Notes: generated by a model from the sequence alone, not told the origin. A DNA stretch of 64,000 nucleotides from Torreya grandis (GCA_037957365.1 JARHVA010004808.1:509501-573500), one strand, 5' to 3'. Shown: positions 12,021 through 26,841, numbered from the stretch's first letter. A program made the numbers and translations.

Positions 12021-12036
12021 AATACCCCAAATATAT
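12021..12036. repeat. Variant satellite monomer with inverted junction piece (1)
   Basis: AATACCCCAAATATAT replaces the usual AAATATTTGGGGTG. It looks like the monomer junction in reverse complement, and the unit then resumes directly at TACAAATGTCATT, missing the usual first third. The same variant recurs at 14,620-14,636 and, more degenerate, at 20,679-20,695. Confidence 0.6.
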
Positions 12037-13643
12037 CTTGTACAAATGTCATTATGTAGAATAATTTTCAATAATAGGATAAATTTTAGAAATATTTGGT
12101 GTGTTGAATATTTTGAGTCAAGTTTCCCATACTAAAGTCATTACATGGTGTAATTCACAACATTGGGATAAATTTCAAAAATAGTTGGGGTGTTTCATGT
12201 TTTGAGTCGGGTTTCCTATACCAATGTCATTACATAATGTAATTTGTAACATAGTCACACATTTTAGAAATAATTGGGGTTGTTACATATTTTGAGTTGG
12301 GTTTCTCATACCAATGTTGTTCCATGATGAAATTTGAAACATTGAGACAAATCAATAAATATTTGGGATGTCATATATTTTGAGACAAGTTTCCCTTTCC
12401 AATGTCATTATGTGGCCTAGTTCACAACACTGGAACAAATTTAATAAATATTTGAGGTATTTTATATTTTGAATTAAGCTTTTGATACCAAATATGTTTT
12501 ACGATGTAATTTTAAAACATGACATAATTTTTTATAAATATTTTGGGTGTTGCATATTTTGAGTTAGGTTTCCCATACAAATGTCATTACATGACACAAT
12601 TCACAACACTAGGACAAATATTGGAAATAGTTGGGGTGTTACATATTTTGAGTTGGATTTCCTATACAAATGTCATTATGTAGTGCAATTCATAACATTG
12701 GGACACATTTAATAAACATTTGGGTTGTATATTTTGAGTATGGTTACCCATACTAATTTTATTATGCAACGTAATCCATAACTCTTGGAAAAAATTTAGA
12801 AATATTTGGAGTGTTGCATAATTTGGATCATTTTTCATGTATTAATGTTGTTGTGTGACACAATTCACAATAGTGGGAAAAATTAATGACATACTTATTG
12901 TGTTGCATATTTTGATTTGGGTTTCCTGTACCAATATCATTATGTAACACAATTCACAACACTGGGACAAATTTTGGAAATATTTGGGGTGTTGCATGTT
13001 TTGAGTCAGGTTTCATGTACTAATGTCATTACATAGTGTAATTGGTGATACTGGGAAAAAATTCATAAATATTTGGGGTGTTGCATATTTTGAGTTATAT
13101 TTCTTATACCAATGTCATTATGTGGTACACTTCGTAACACTTGGATAACTTTCAAAAATATTTGGGGTATTGCATATTTTGAGTCAAGTTTATCATATCA
13201 ATGTTGTTGCATGATGTGGTTTTCAACACTAGGACATATTTTGGAAAATTTGGGTTTTTGCATATTTTGTGTAGATTTTCCCATACAAATGTCCTTACAC
13301 ATCACATATTTTGAAAATATTTGGGGTGTTCCATATTTTAAATTAGGTTTCACTTACCAATGTCATTAAGTGGCATAATTCTCAACACTAGGATAAACTT
13401 TGAAAATATTTTAGGTGTTATGTATTTTGAGTCAAGTTTTCCATACCAATTTCATTGCATGATGAAATTTGTAATAGTGGGAATAATTTCAAAAATATTT
13501 GGGTTGTTACAAATTTTGAGTCAAATTTCTCATATCAATATCGTTACACCACATAATTTTCAAAAATAGGATAAAATTTTAAATTTTTTTGGATAATGCA
13601 TATTTTTAATTGCGTTTCTCATACCAATGTCATATTAGTATGT

Positions 13644-13674
13644 AAAACTTGACTTAAAATATGCAACACCCCAA
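13644..13674 (-). repeat. Inverted satellite monomer fragment, about 30 bp
   Basis: The plus strand reads ACTTGACTTAAAATATGCAA and then CACCCC. This is the reverse complement of the monomer start (GGGGTG, TTGCATATTTTAAGTCAAGT). It sits between ordinary plus-oriented monomers. It is the clearest local inversion in the array. Confidence 0.8.
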
Positions 13675-14619
13675 GTTTCTCATACCAATGTAATTTTTAC
13701 TCAAGTTTCATGGTACAGGGACAAATTTTAAAAATATTTGGGGTGTTTCATGTTTTGAATTAGGTTTCCCATGTCAATGTCATTATGCAATAAAATTTAC
13801 AACATTGGGAAAATTTTCATAAATATTTGGGGTGTTGCATGTTTTAATTTAGGTTTCCCATACCAATGTTCTTTCATGATGTAGTTCACAACACTAGAAC
13901 AAATTTCATAAATATTTGGGGTGTTCTATATTTTGAGTCATATTTCCCCTACCAATGTTATTGCATGGCCTAGTTCACAGTAGTAGGACAAATTTAATAA
14001 ATATTTGGGGTGTTGCATATTTTATTTTGAGTTTCCTATACCAATGTCTTTGCACATCATAATTTGTAACACTAGGAAAAGTTTTAGAAATATTTGGAAT
14101 GTTGCATATTTTGAGTTAGGATTCCCATACCAATGTCATTGCATTGTGCAATTTGTAACATGAGAAATTTAAAAAAATATATATGGGGTGTTAAAAATTT
14201 TGAGTCAAGTTTCCCATACCAATGTTGTTACATGGCATAATTTTCAACACAGGGACACATTTTATAATTATTTGGGGCGTTTCATATTTTTAGTTGGGTT
14301 TTTTGTACCAATGTCATTACCAGATGCAATTTGAAACAATAGGATAAATTAAGAAATATTTGGGATGTTTCATATTTTGAGTTGAGTTTTCATTACCAAT
14401 GTCATTATGGGGTGCAATTTGCAACATTAGGACAAATTTATGAAATATTTGGGGTGTTGCATATTTTTGATTGAGCTTCCCATACAAATTTCATTACACA
14501 TCATAATTCACAGAAGTGGAACAAATTTTATAAGTATTTGGGGTATTACATATTTTTAGTTGGGTTTCCCATCCCAATGTCATTATATTGTACAATTCAC
14601 AACATAGAAATTTTTTAGA

Positions 14620-14636
14620 AATACCCCAAATATTTC
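14620..14636. repeat. Variant satellite monomer with inverted junction piece (2)
   Basis: AATACCCCAAATATTTCT, the reverse complement of AGAAATATTTGGGGTATT, is followed by TATAAATGTCATT. This is the best-preserved of the three related variants. Confidence 0.65.
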
Positions 14637-17600
14637 TCTTATAAATGTCATTGTGTAACATAATTCTTAAAATAGAATAAATTTTTGAAATATTTGGGGT
14701 GTTATATATTTTGAGTTAGGTTTTCCATACCAATGTCATTACATAGTGAAATTCACAACACTTGGACAAATTTTGGAAATATTTAGGGTGTTGCATATTT
14801 TGAGTTGAGTTTCCTATACTAATGTCATTTCATGATGTAATTCATAACATGAACAAATTTTAGAAATATTTGGGGGTGTTGCATATTTTGAGTTGGGATT
14901 CCTATACCAATGTCATTATGTGGCACAATTTTATACCACTAGGACAAATTAGGAAATATTTAGGACATTATATATTTTGAGACACATTTCCCCTACCAAT
15001 TTCATTGTGTAGCATAATTCACAACATTGGGACAAATTTAATAAATATTTGGGGTGTTTCATAATTTAAATCAAGTTTTGCATACTAATTTCATTGCACG
15101 ATGTAATTTGAAACCATGAGAAATTTTTTAGAATTATTTGGGATGTTGCTTATTTTGAGTCAAGTTTCTTATATCAATGTCATTACATAGTGCAATTCAC
15201 AACATGAAAAAATTTATGAAATATTTGAGTTGTTACATATCTTGAGTAGGGTTTCCCACACCAATGTCAATGCATGATGTAATTCACAAGACTTGGACAA
15301 ATTTTAAAAATATTTGGGGTGTTGCATATTTTGGGTCATGTTTTCCATACATATATAATTGTGTGACATAATTCACAATAGTGGGACAAATTTTTGAAAT
15401 ATTTAGTGTGAGCATATTTTGAGTCAGGTTTACCATACCAATGTTGTTGTATAGTGTAATTCAAAACATTAGGAAAATTTATGAAATATTTAAGGTGTTA
15501 TATTTTTTAGTTAGGTTTCATGTACCAATGTCATTGTGTGGTGTAATTATTAATACAAGATAAACCTAATAAATATTTTAGGTTTTGTATATTTATAGTC
15601 AAATTTCTCATATCAATATTATTTTGTGGTGTGTTCACAACACTAGGACAAATTTAGGAAATATTTGAGGTGTTTCATATTTTGAGTCAAGTTTCTCATA
15701 CCAATGCCAATGCATGGCATGGTTTTCAACACTGGGATACATTATATAAATATTTGGGGTGTTTCATATTTTGTGTCAAGTTTCCCATACCAATGTCCTT
15801 GCACTTCACAATTCACAACACTGAGACAAATTTTGAAAATATTTGGGGTGTTGCATATTTTGAATTAGGTTTCTCATATGAATGTTGCTAAGTAGTGCAA
15901 TTCCTAACACTGGGATAAATATTGAAAATATTCAAGGTGTTGCATATTTTAAGTCGAGTTTCCCATAATAGTGTTGTTTCATGATATAATTTACAACAAT
16001 GGGACTAATTCTATAAATATTTTAGGTGTTGCATATTTTGAGTTATGTTTCTTATATTAATTCCATTTCACAACACAATTTCCAACACTATGATAAATTT
16101 TTAAAATATTCTAGGTATTGCATATTTTGAATCAAGTTTCTTGTACCAATGTCCTTGCACATTGCAATTTGTAACATTGCGACAAATTTTGGAAATATTT
16201 GGAGTGTTTCATTTTTTGAGGCAGGTGTCCCATACCAATGTCATTGTGCATTGCATATTGCAACACTAAGAAAAATTTAAGAAATATTTGGTGTGTTCAA
16301 TATTTTGGGTTGAGTTTCTTACACCAATGTCATCACTTGGTGTAATTCACAACACTTTTAAAATTTTCAAAAATATTTAGGGTGTTGCATATTTTGAATC
16401 AAGTTTTTAGTGCCAATGTTATTATATGGAAATTTGGGATAGATTTTAGAAATATTTGGGATGTTGAATATTTTGTGTTGATCTTCCCATATCAATGTAT
16501 TTTCCTAACGCAATTCACTACACTGAGACAAATTTTATAAATATTTAGGGTGTTACATGTTTCATGCCAATTTTTTGATACCATTGTCGTTACATGGTTT
16601 AGTTCATAACATGGGTTTTTTTTTTAAATCTTTGGGGTGTTGCATATTTTGAGTTGGGTTTTTATTATCAATGGCGTTGCATGATGTAATTCAAAACATA
16701 GACAAATTTCATAATTATTTAAGCTATTAAATATTTTGAGTCAAGTTTCTCATTACCAATGTCATTACATGGCATAATTTATAACACTAGGAAAAACTAA
16801 GAAATATTTGGGGTGCTGCATATTTTGAATTAGGTTTCCATTTCCATTTTTTTATGTAGTATAATTGAGAACACTAGGATAAATTTTGGAAATATTTGGG
16901 GTGTTGTATATTTTGAATCAGGATTACCATACCAATGTCATTGCATGACATAATTCAAAACAATGGGATAAGTTTCAAAAATATTATTTGGGATTTTTCC
17001 TATTTTTAGGTGGGTTTCCCATACCAATGTCTTTGTAAGGTGAAATACACAACATAGACATTTTTTTGAAAATGTTTGGGGTGTTGTATATTTTGAGTTA
17101 GGTTTCACATACCAATGTCATTGCATGATGTAATTCACAACACTAAGGATTTTTTTTAAAATATTTAGGGTTTGGATATTTTGAGTCAAATTTCTATATG
17201 AATGTCATTACACAAAGCAATTTTACCCATTGCAACAAATGGATGAAATATTTGGCATGTTTCATATTTTGAGTTGTGTTTCCCATACCAATGTCATTGC
17301 ATGGTGCAATTCATAATACTGGGACAAATTTTATAAATATTTTGGGTGTGAAATGTTTTGAGTCAAGTTTATTTTACCAATGTCATTTCATGATGTAATT
17401 TTTAATATTAGGATAAAATTAATAAATATTTAGGGTGTCATATATTTGTAGTCAAGTTTCCCATACCAATCTCCTTGTGCATCATAATTTACAATGCTGG
17501 GATTTTTTTTGAAAATATTTTGGATGTTGCATATTTTGAGATAGGTTTCTCATACTAATTTCATAAGTGGTGAAATTCACAAGATTGGGATAAATTTTGA

Positions 17601-20600
17601 AAATATTTAGGGTGTTGCATATTTTGAGTCTTTCCCATACTAATGTTATTGTGTGATGTAATTCATAACATTAAGACTAATTTTAGAAATATTTGGGATT
17701 TTTCATATTTTGAATTGTGTTTCCCTTATTAATGTTGTTGTGTGACATAATTCACAACATAAGGACAAATTTTAAAAATATGGGTATTGTATATTTTAAA
17801 TTAGGTTTCCTATACTAATGTCATTATGTAATGTAATTCATAACAATGGGACAAATTTTATAAATATTTGGAGTGTTATATATATTTAGAGGCAAGTTTC
17901 CCATACCAATGTCATTATGCATCATAAACCACAACACTAGGACAAATTTAATAAATATTTAGCATGTTTCATATTTTGAGTTGGGTTTCTAGAACCATTG
18001 TCATTGCATGACATAATTCATAATAATGGGACAGATTTTGGAAACATTTTTAGTGTTACATATTTTGAATTGTGTTTCTTGTATAAATATCAATGCATGG
18101 CATAATTTACAACACTGGGACAAATTTCAAAAATATTTGGGGTATTACATATTTTGAGTCTGATTTCCCATACCGATGTTATTACACAATGCAATTCGTA
18201 ACACTGAGATAAATTTTGTAAATATTTGGGGTGTTTCATATTTTGAGTTAGATTTCCCATACCAATGTAGTTTCACAAAGTAATTAATATCACTCAAAAA
18301 AAATTAAATATTTGGGGTGTTGCATAATTTGGGTTGGGTTTCTCATACCAATGTCATTGCAAAACAAAAATACATAACATTGGGATAAATTTTGGAATTA
18401 TTTGGGTTGTTTCATATTTTGAGTTCAGTTTCCCATACAAATGTTATTTCATAGACTAATTTGAAACACTAATATAAATTCATGAGATATATTAGTTGTT
18501 GCATATTTTGAGTTTCCCCTACCAATGTCATTGCATGCTAGAATTCAAAACACTAGGACATATTACAAAAATATTTGGGATGTTGCATATTTTGGGTCAA
18601 GTTTCCCATACCAATGTTTTTGAGTGGTGTAAGTCACAACACTAGGACAAATTTGAGAAATATTTAGTGTTGCATATTTTGAATAGGGTTTCCTATACCA
18701 ATCTTGTTGCACAACATAGTTTTCAACATTAGGACTAATTTTGAAAATATTTGGGGTGTTGCATGTTTTGAGTTGGGTTTATTATACCAATATTGTTAAA
18801 TGGCATGGTTCAAAACAATGTGAAAATTTTATAAATATTTGGGGTGTTGCATATTTTGTGTCAAGTTTCCCATACTAATGTCTTTATGCATCACAATTCA
18901 CAACATTGGGATTTTATTAAAATATTTGGAGTGTTGCATATTTTGAGTTGGGTTATCCGTACCAATGTTATTAAGTGGCTTGATTCATAAAACTAGGACA
19001 CAATTTTAAAATATTAGGGTGTTACATATTTTGAGTTAGGTTTTCCTTACAATTTCATTATGTGACATAATCCACAACATTGGGATTAATTTTAAAAATA
19101 TTTAGGGAATTGCATATTTTGAGTCAGGTTTCCCTTATCAATGTTGTTTCATGGCACAATTCACAACACTAAATTTTTTTTAAAATATTTTGGGTGATGC
19201 ATATTTTGAGTTAATTTTCTCATATCAATGTCATTAAACTATAATAATGGGGCAAATTTTAGAAATATTTAGGGTGTTTTATATTTTTTGTAGCTTTCCC
19301 ATATTAATGTTGTTACACATCACAAATCATAACACAGATAAATTTCAAAAACATTTGGGGTGTTGTATATTTTGAGTTAGGATTCCTATACCATGTTTTT
19401 GTATGGTATAATTCATAATAATGGTAAAAATTATTGATATATTTGGAGTGTTGCATATTTTGAGTCAAGAATCCCATACCAATGTCATTGTGTGGTGTAA
19501 TTCATAACATTGGGATAAATTTTATAAATATTTATGTGTTTCATATTTTGAGTTCAATTAACATACCAATGTAATTAAGTGGCATAATTCATAACACTAG
19601 GATAAAATCTGAAAATAATTGAAGAGTTTCATATTTCGAGTTAGGTTTCCAAAACCAATGTCATTACACTATGTAATTCAAAATACTAAAAAAAAAAATT
19701 GAAATATTTGGGGTGTTGCATATTTTGAGTTAGGTTTCATATATCAATTTCAATGCATGGTACAATTCATAACACTATGACAAATTTCAAGAATATTTTG
19801 GGTGTTGTGTGTTTTGAGTTAGGTTTCATGTACTAATATCATTACACGATGAAATTCACAACACTAGGACACATTTAATAAATATTTGGGGTGTTTCATA
19901 TATTGAGCCAAGTTTTGTATATTAATATTATTGTGTAATGCAATTTGCAACATTAGAACACATTTCATAACTATTTGAGGTTTTGCATATTTTGAGTAGA
20001 TTTCCCCTACCAATGTCATTGCATGGCATGGTTCTTAACACTAGGATAAATTTTAGAAATATTTTGGATATTACATATCTTGTGTCAAGTTTTTCATACC
20101 AATGTATTTGCACATCATTATTCAAAACACTAGGATTTTTTTTGGAAATATTTGGAGTGTTGCACATTTTGATTTAGGTTTCCTATAACAATGTCATTGC
20201 AATGTGAAATTTATAACACTGGAAAAAATTTAAAAAATATTTGGGGTGTTACATATGTTGAGTCACGTTTCCCATACCAATGTCATTGCATGATGCAATT
20301 CATAACACATGGACAAATTTTAGAATAATTTGGGGTGTTTCTTATATTGACTTAGGTTTTCCATACCAATGTTTTTTTTTGATACAATTTTCAACACTAA
20401 TATAAATTAGGAAATATTTGGTTTGTTGTATATTTTGAGTCAAGTTTCCCTTACTAATGTTGTTGTGTGGCACAATTCATAACACTAGGATGAATTTAAG
20501 AAATAATCTAGGTGTTGCATATTTTAAATCAGGATTCCCATACTAATTTCATTGCATAGCATAATCTACAATAATGGGACAAATTTCATAAATATTTGGT

Positions 20601-20678
20601 GATTTCCATATTCTGAGTTGGGTTTCCCATACAAATGTCATTATATGATGTAATTCACAAAAGTGGGAGAAGTTTAAG

Positions 20679-20695
20679 AAATAACCTAAATATTT
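20679..20695. repeat. Variant satellite monomer with inverted junction piece (3)
   Basis: AATAACCTAAATATTTATC is followed by TACAAATGTCATT. It has the same structure as the variants at 12,021 and 14,620, with further substitutions, so the three probably descend from one mutated monomer. Confidence 0.5.
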
Positions 20696-23600
20696 ATCAT
20701 ACAAATGTCATTGCACATCAAAATTTACAATAATAGGACAAATTTTGAAAATGTTTGGGGTGTTGCATATTTTGAGTCGGGTTTACCACACCAATATCAT
20801 TGCACAATGCAATTTTCAACACTAGGACAAATTTTGGAAATATTTGGGGTGTTTCATATTTTAAGTCAAGTTTCTTATACTAATGTCATTATGTAGTGTG
20901 ATTCACAATATAGAGACAAATTTCAAAAACATTTTAAGTGTTGCATATTTTGAGTCAGGTTTCCCATACCAATGTAGTTACATAGCATAATTTACAACTC
21001 TAAGAAAAAGTAGGAAATATTTGGGATGTTGTATATTTTGAGATGAATTTACCTTAAAAATGTTTTTGTGTGATGTAATTGATAACACTAGGAAAAATTT
21101 AATAAATATTTGGGGTGTTGCATATTTTGAATTAGGCTTGCTGCACCAATTTTATGGTGTAACATAATTTGCATTAATCAAACAATTTTTATAAATGTTT
21201 GGGGTGTTACATATTTTGATTCAATTTTCCCATACCAATGTCATTTTATAACATAATTAAAGACATTGGGACAATTTTTAGAAAAAAAATAGGGGTCTGC
21301 ATATTTTATGTTAGGCTTCACATACCAATGCCATTACGTGGGGTAATTTGAAACATTATGACACATTTTGGAAATATTTTAGGTGTTTCATATTTTGAGT
21401 TAGATTTATCATAAAAATGTCATTATGTATTAAAATTCATAATAGTGGGACAAATTTATGAAAGATTTAGGCTATTGTATATTTTGAGTAGGGTTTCCTA
21501 GACCAATGTCATTGTATAGTGTAATTCATAATACTTGGACAAATTTCATAAATATTTGGGGTGTTGCTTATTTTGGGTTGTGTTTCCCATATTAACATAA
21601 TTGCATAATACAATTCATAAAAGTGGAATAAATTTTTGAAAAAATTGTCATGTTGCATATTTTGAGTTGGGTTTCTTGTACCAATGTTATTGTGTAGCAT
21701 TGTAACATTGGGAAAAATTTTGTAAATATTTTGGGTGTTGCATGTTTTTATTTGGTTTCCTATACCAATGTCATTTCATGTTATAATTATTAATACTAGG
21801 ACAAACGTCAAAAATATTTGGGGTGTTGCATATTTTGACTCATGTTGCCCATACTAATATCATTATATGATATAATTTACAACACTAGGACAAATTTTAG
21901 AAATATTTGGGATGCTGCATATTTTGAGTCAAGTTTCTCATACCACATTGCATGGTGTGGTTTTAAACGCTAGTTTTGTATATTTTGTGTCAATTTTCAT
22001 ATACCAATATCCTTGCATGTCACAATTCATAACATGTGGACAAATTTTCAAAATATTTAAGGTGTTACATATTTTGAATCAAGTTTCCCATAACAATGTT
22101 GTTTAATGACATAACTTACAACACTGGGATAAATTTAAAAAATATTTGGGGTGTTACATATTTTAAGTTGAGTTTCTCATACCAATATCATTGTGTGATG
22201 TAATTTACAACAATGGGACTAATTTAATAAATATTTGGTGTGTTGCATATTTTGAGTCAAGTTTCCTATATTAATGTTTTTACACAAAGCAATGTATAAC
22301 ACCGGGATAAGTTTTTTAAATATTTTATGTGTTACATATTTTTAATCAAGTTTCTCATACCAATGTCATTACATGTCATAATTCACAACACTGGGACAAA
22401 ATTTGGAAATATTTGAAATGTTTTATATTTTAAGGTAGGTTTCCCATTTCATTGTCATTACACATCACATATCACAACACTATGACAAATTTAAGAAATA
22501 TTTTGGGTTTTGCATATTTTGGTTCGAGTTTATTTTACCAATTTCATTACTCAGTGTAATCTGCATCACTAGGAAAATTTCAAAAATATTTAGGGTGTTG
22601 TATATTTTGAGTCAGGTTTCTTATGCCAATGTTCTTACTAGCATATTAGGATAACTTTTTGAAATATTTGGGGTGTTGCATATTTTGTGTGAAGTTTCCC
22701 ATATCAATGCCTTTTTCTCAATGCAATTTTCTACATTAGGACAAATTTTGGAAATATTTGGGGTGTTGCATATTTTTTGTCAAATTTCTCATACCAATGT
22801 CATTATACAACACAATTCATAACATGGGAAATTTTTCAAAAATATTTGTGGTGTTTCTTATTTTGATTTGGGTTTCTTGTATCAATGTTTTTACATGATA
22901 TAATTTACAATACTAAGAAAAATTTCATAAATATTTGAGTTATTGCATATTTTGAGTCAATTTTCCTATACTAATATCATTTTTTTGGCACAATTTTCAA
23001 TACTAGGACAAATTAGGAAATATTTAGGGGTGTTGCATATTTTTATTGAATTTTCCCTTACCATTTTCATTATGCAATCTAATTATGAACATTGAGACAA
23101 ATTTTGGAAATATTTTGGATGTTTCATATTTTGAATTGGGTTTTCTATACCAATAACATTGCATAATGTAATTCACCATAATGGTAAAAAATCATAAATA
23201 TTTGAGGTGTTGCATATTTTGAGGTGGGTTTCTCAATTCAATGTCATTACATAATGTAATTCATAACACAAACATTTTTTTCAAAAATGTTTGTGGTGTT
23301 TCATATTTTGAGTCAACTTTTACATATAAATGTCATTACATAGTTCAAATCACAATACTAAGACATTTTTAAAAATATCTGGGGTGTTACATAATTTGAG
23401 TTAAATTTCTCATACAAATGTCATTATACAGTGAAATTCAACCCACTAGGACAATTTATGAAATATTTGGTGTGTTTCATATTTTGAGTCAAGTTTCACA
23501 TACCAATGTTGTTGCTAGACATTATTCACAATATTGGGATAAATCTTAGAAATATTTTGGGTATTACATGTTTTGAGTCAGGTTTCCTATACTAATGCCA

Positions 23601-26600
23601 TTTTTTAATGCAATTCTTAATACTAGGACAAAATTTAGAAATATTTTAGGTGTTGTATATTTTGAGTTATGTTTCCCTTACCAATGTCCTTATGCATTAC
23701 AATTTTCAAGGCTGGGACAAATCTTGAAAATATTTGGGGTATTTCATATTTTGAGTTAGGTTTTTCACACCAATGTGGTTGAGCAGTGCAATTCGCAACA
23801 CTAAGATACATTTTTAAAATATTTGGGGTGCTACATATTTTGAGTCTTTCCAAAATAATATCATTTCTTGATGTAATTCAAAACACTATAACTAATTTAG
23901 AAATATTTAGGGTCTACATATTTTGAGTCAAGTTTCCCTTATTAATGTCATTGCATGGCACAATTCACAACACAAATTTTTTTTAAAAATATTTGGGGTA
24001 TTACATATTTTAATCGGGTTTCTCATACCAATGTCATTGCACATTGTAATTCATAACAATGGGACAAATTTAATAAATATTTTGGGTGTTGTATATTTTG
24101 AGTAAGATTTCACATACCAATGTTATTATACATCACAAACTATAACACTAGGACAAATTTTAAAAATATTTAGGGTGTTGCATATTTTGAGTTAGGCTTC
24201 TAAAACCATTGTCATTACATGTCATAATTCACAACAATGGGATAAATTTTGGCAATATTTGGGGTCTTACATATTTTGAGTCAATTTTTTAAAATTAATG
24301 TCATTGTATGACATAATTTTTAACACTAGGAAAAAATTCAAATATATTTACGATTTTGCATATTTTTATTCTAATTTTCCATACCAATGTCATTACATAT
24401 CACAATTCATAATACTTAGATAAATTTTGAAAATATTTTGGGTGTTGCATATTTTGAGTTAGATTTCCTATACTAATGGCATTACATAGTGTAGTTCATA
24501 GAACTAGGATAATTTTTTAAGTAGGTTGGGTGTTACATATTTTGGGTTGAGTTTCCTATACCAATGTTGTTGCATGATGTAATCAATAACTCTGAGAAAC
24601 ATTTTGAAGATATTTATGTTGTATATTTTGATTCAGGGTTACTATACCAATGTCATTGTGAAGATAAATACACAACACTAGGACAAATTTTAGAAATATT
24701 TGGGTTGTATATTTTAGGTCAGGTTTCTTAAACTAATGTCATTGCATTGTGTAATTCACACCACTAGAACAAATTTATGAAATATTTGGGGTGTTTCATA
24801 TTTTGAGTCAGGTTTCCCATACCAATGTCATTGTAATGTGAAATTCTTAACATGAGCATGAATTTATCAAATATTTAAGGTGTTGCATATTTTAAGTCAG
24901 GTTTCCCCTACTAATTTAATTTTGTAGCACTATTCATAACATTGGTAATTTTTTTGGAAAAATCTAGGTTGTTGCATATTTTGAGTTAGGTTTCCTATAT
25001 TAATGTGGCATTATTAACAACATTGGAAAAAAATAGAAATATTTGGGGTGTTACATATTTTGAGTTAGGTTTCCCATATCAATGGAATTATAGGGCACAA
25101 TTTACAACATTAGGAATAATTTTAAAAAAAAAATGGGGTGTTCCATATTTTAAGTTGGGTTTCTTGTACCATGCAATACCAATGTCCTTGCATGGTTAAA
25201 TTTGGAACACTATGATTTTATTTTGAAAATATTTGAGGTATTTCATATTTTGAGTCAAATTTTATATATTAATGTCATTAAATAATGAAATTTGTAACAT
25301 TTGAAAAAAATTTAGAAATGTTTGGGGTGTTGCACATTTTGAGTCAAATTTCATGTAACAATGCCATTACATAGTAAAATTAATAACACAAGGACAAATT
25401 TTGGAAATATTTGGGGTGTTGAAAAATTTAGGTCAATTTTCCTATACTAATGTCATTACATAATTTAATTTACAACACTAAGACAAATTTAAAAAATATT
25501 TAGGGTGTTGCTTATTTTGATTCGAGTTTCTCATACCAATGGATTTGAGCATCATCATTTTCAACACTATGATGAATTTAGAAAATATTTTGGGTGTTTC
25601 ATATTTTGAGTTAGGTTTCTCATACTAATATTTTTGTGCAATGTAATTCACAACACTAAGACAAATTTATAAAATATTTTGGGTGTTTCATATTTTGAGT
25701 CAAGTTTCCTATAGCATGATTCACAACACAAACACATTTTATAAATTTTTGGGGCGTTGCATATTTTGTGTCAATTTTCACTTTTAAATTATTTACATGT
25801 ATCAATTCACAACACTAGGAAAAAAAATTAATATATTTGGGGTGTTTTATATTTTAAGTCAGGTTTACCATATCAATGTCATTGAGTGGCACAATTTGAA
25901 ATAATGGGACAAATTTTGAAATTTTCTTGGGTGTTACATATTTTGAGTTAGGTTTCCAATACCAATGTTGTTTCATGACACAATTTGCAACACTTGGACA
26001 AAATTAAAAATTATTTTGGGTGTTGAATATTTTGAGTCAAGTTTCCCATACCAATGTCATTGCATAATGTAATTTTCAACATTGAGACAAATTTTAAAAA
26101 TATTTGGGGTGTTGCATATTTTGTGTTTAGTTTCCCATACTAATTTTCTTATGCATTGTAATTCACAACAATAGGACATTTTTAAAAATATTTGGGGTGT
26201 TACATATTTTGGGTTGGGTTTCCCATACTAATTTCATTACATGACATAATTCATAACACTTGGATAAATTTCAAAAATATTTGGTGTGTTGCATATTTTG
26301 AGTTAGGTTTCCCATACCAATGGTGTTGCATGATGTAATTCAAAAAATTGGAAAAAAAATTGAAATATTTGTGGTGTTTAATGTTTTGAGTCACATTTCC
26401 TATACCAATGTCGTTACATGACACACTTCAAAACACTAGGACAAAACTTAATAAATATTTAATGTGTTGCATATTTTTATTCAAGTTTCTCATGCCAATA
26501 TCATTGCATGGTGTAGTTTGTAACATAAAAAAATTTTGAGAATATTTATGGTTTTGCATATTTTGAGTTGTTTCCCATACCAATGTCAATGAGCAGTGTA

Positions 26601-26736
26601 ATTTGTAACATTAGGAATAATTATAAAAATATTTTAGGTGTTTTATATTTCAAGTTAAGTTTCCTATACCAATGTCATTAGATTATGCAACTCACAACAT
26701 TGGTAAAAAATTTATAAATATTTGAGGCATTGCATA

Positions 26737-26741
26737 TTTTG
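26737..26741 (+). other. Left target-site duplication of element Y (degenerate)
   Basis: TTTTG precedes the left LTR of Y and TTTAA follows its right LTR (57,111-57,115). In the satellite consensus this position reads CATATTTTGAGTTAGG. The left flank stops at ...CATATTTTG, and the right flank resumes as TTTAA then AGTTAGATTT, exactly in phase. Three of five bases match, as expected for an old insertion. Confidence 0.6.
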
Positions 26742-26841
26742 TGTCATGCCCATTTTTTCTCTCCAAAATAGACATGACACAACCTTTTTTTTATAACAAA
26801 CCATAAAATAAGGGCATATACAATAATTCATGTCAATCATA

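Larger units (their letters stand above)
10681..26741 (+). repeat. Satellite array 1, about 89-bp monomer, about 180 copies
   Basis: A continuous head-to-tail array. The start-to-start spacing measured on neighbouring units (12,983, 13,072, 13,161) is 89 bp. Key motifs in order are TTTGGGGTGTTGCATATTTT, GAGT(C/T)(A/G)(A/G)GTTTC, CCCATACCAATGTCATT, a variable GCATGATGTAATT block, then CACAACACTGGGACAAATTT and (A/G)(A/G)AAATA. Monomers differ from each other at many positions, so the array is old. A few are truncated (near 13,249-13,320, 21,945-21,980 and 25,720) or inverted in part. Short apparent reading frames in it are translations of the repeat, not genes. Two units make 178 bp, close to the size of many plant satellites; whether a dimer is the real unit is not shown. 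Confidence 0.95.

Noticed and set aside
10681..26741. Many reading frames of 60-94 codons with MSLHxxIHNxRTNFxNIWGVxYFE-like text
   Set aside because: They are translations of the 89-bp satellite in rotating frames. The unit is not a multiple of three, the frames are short, and there is no selection pattern.
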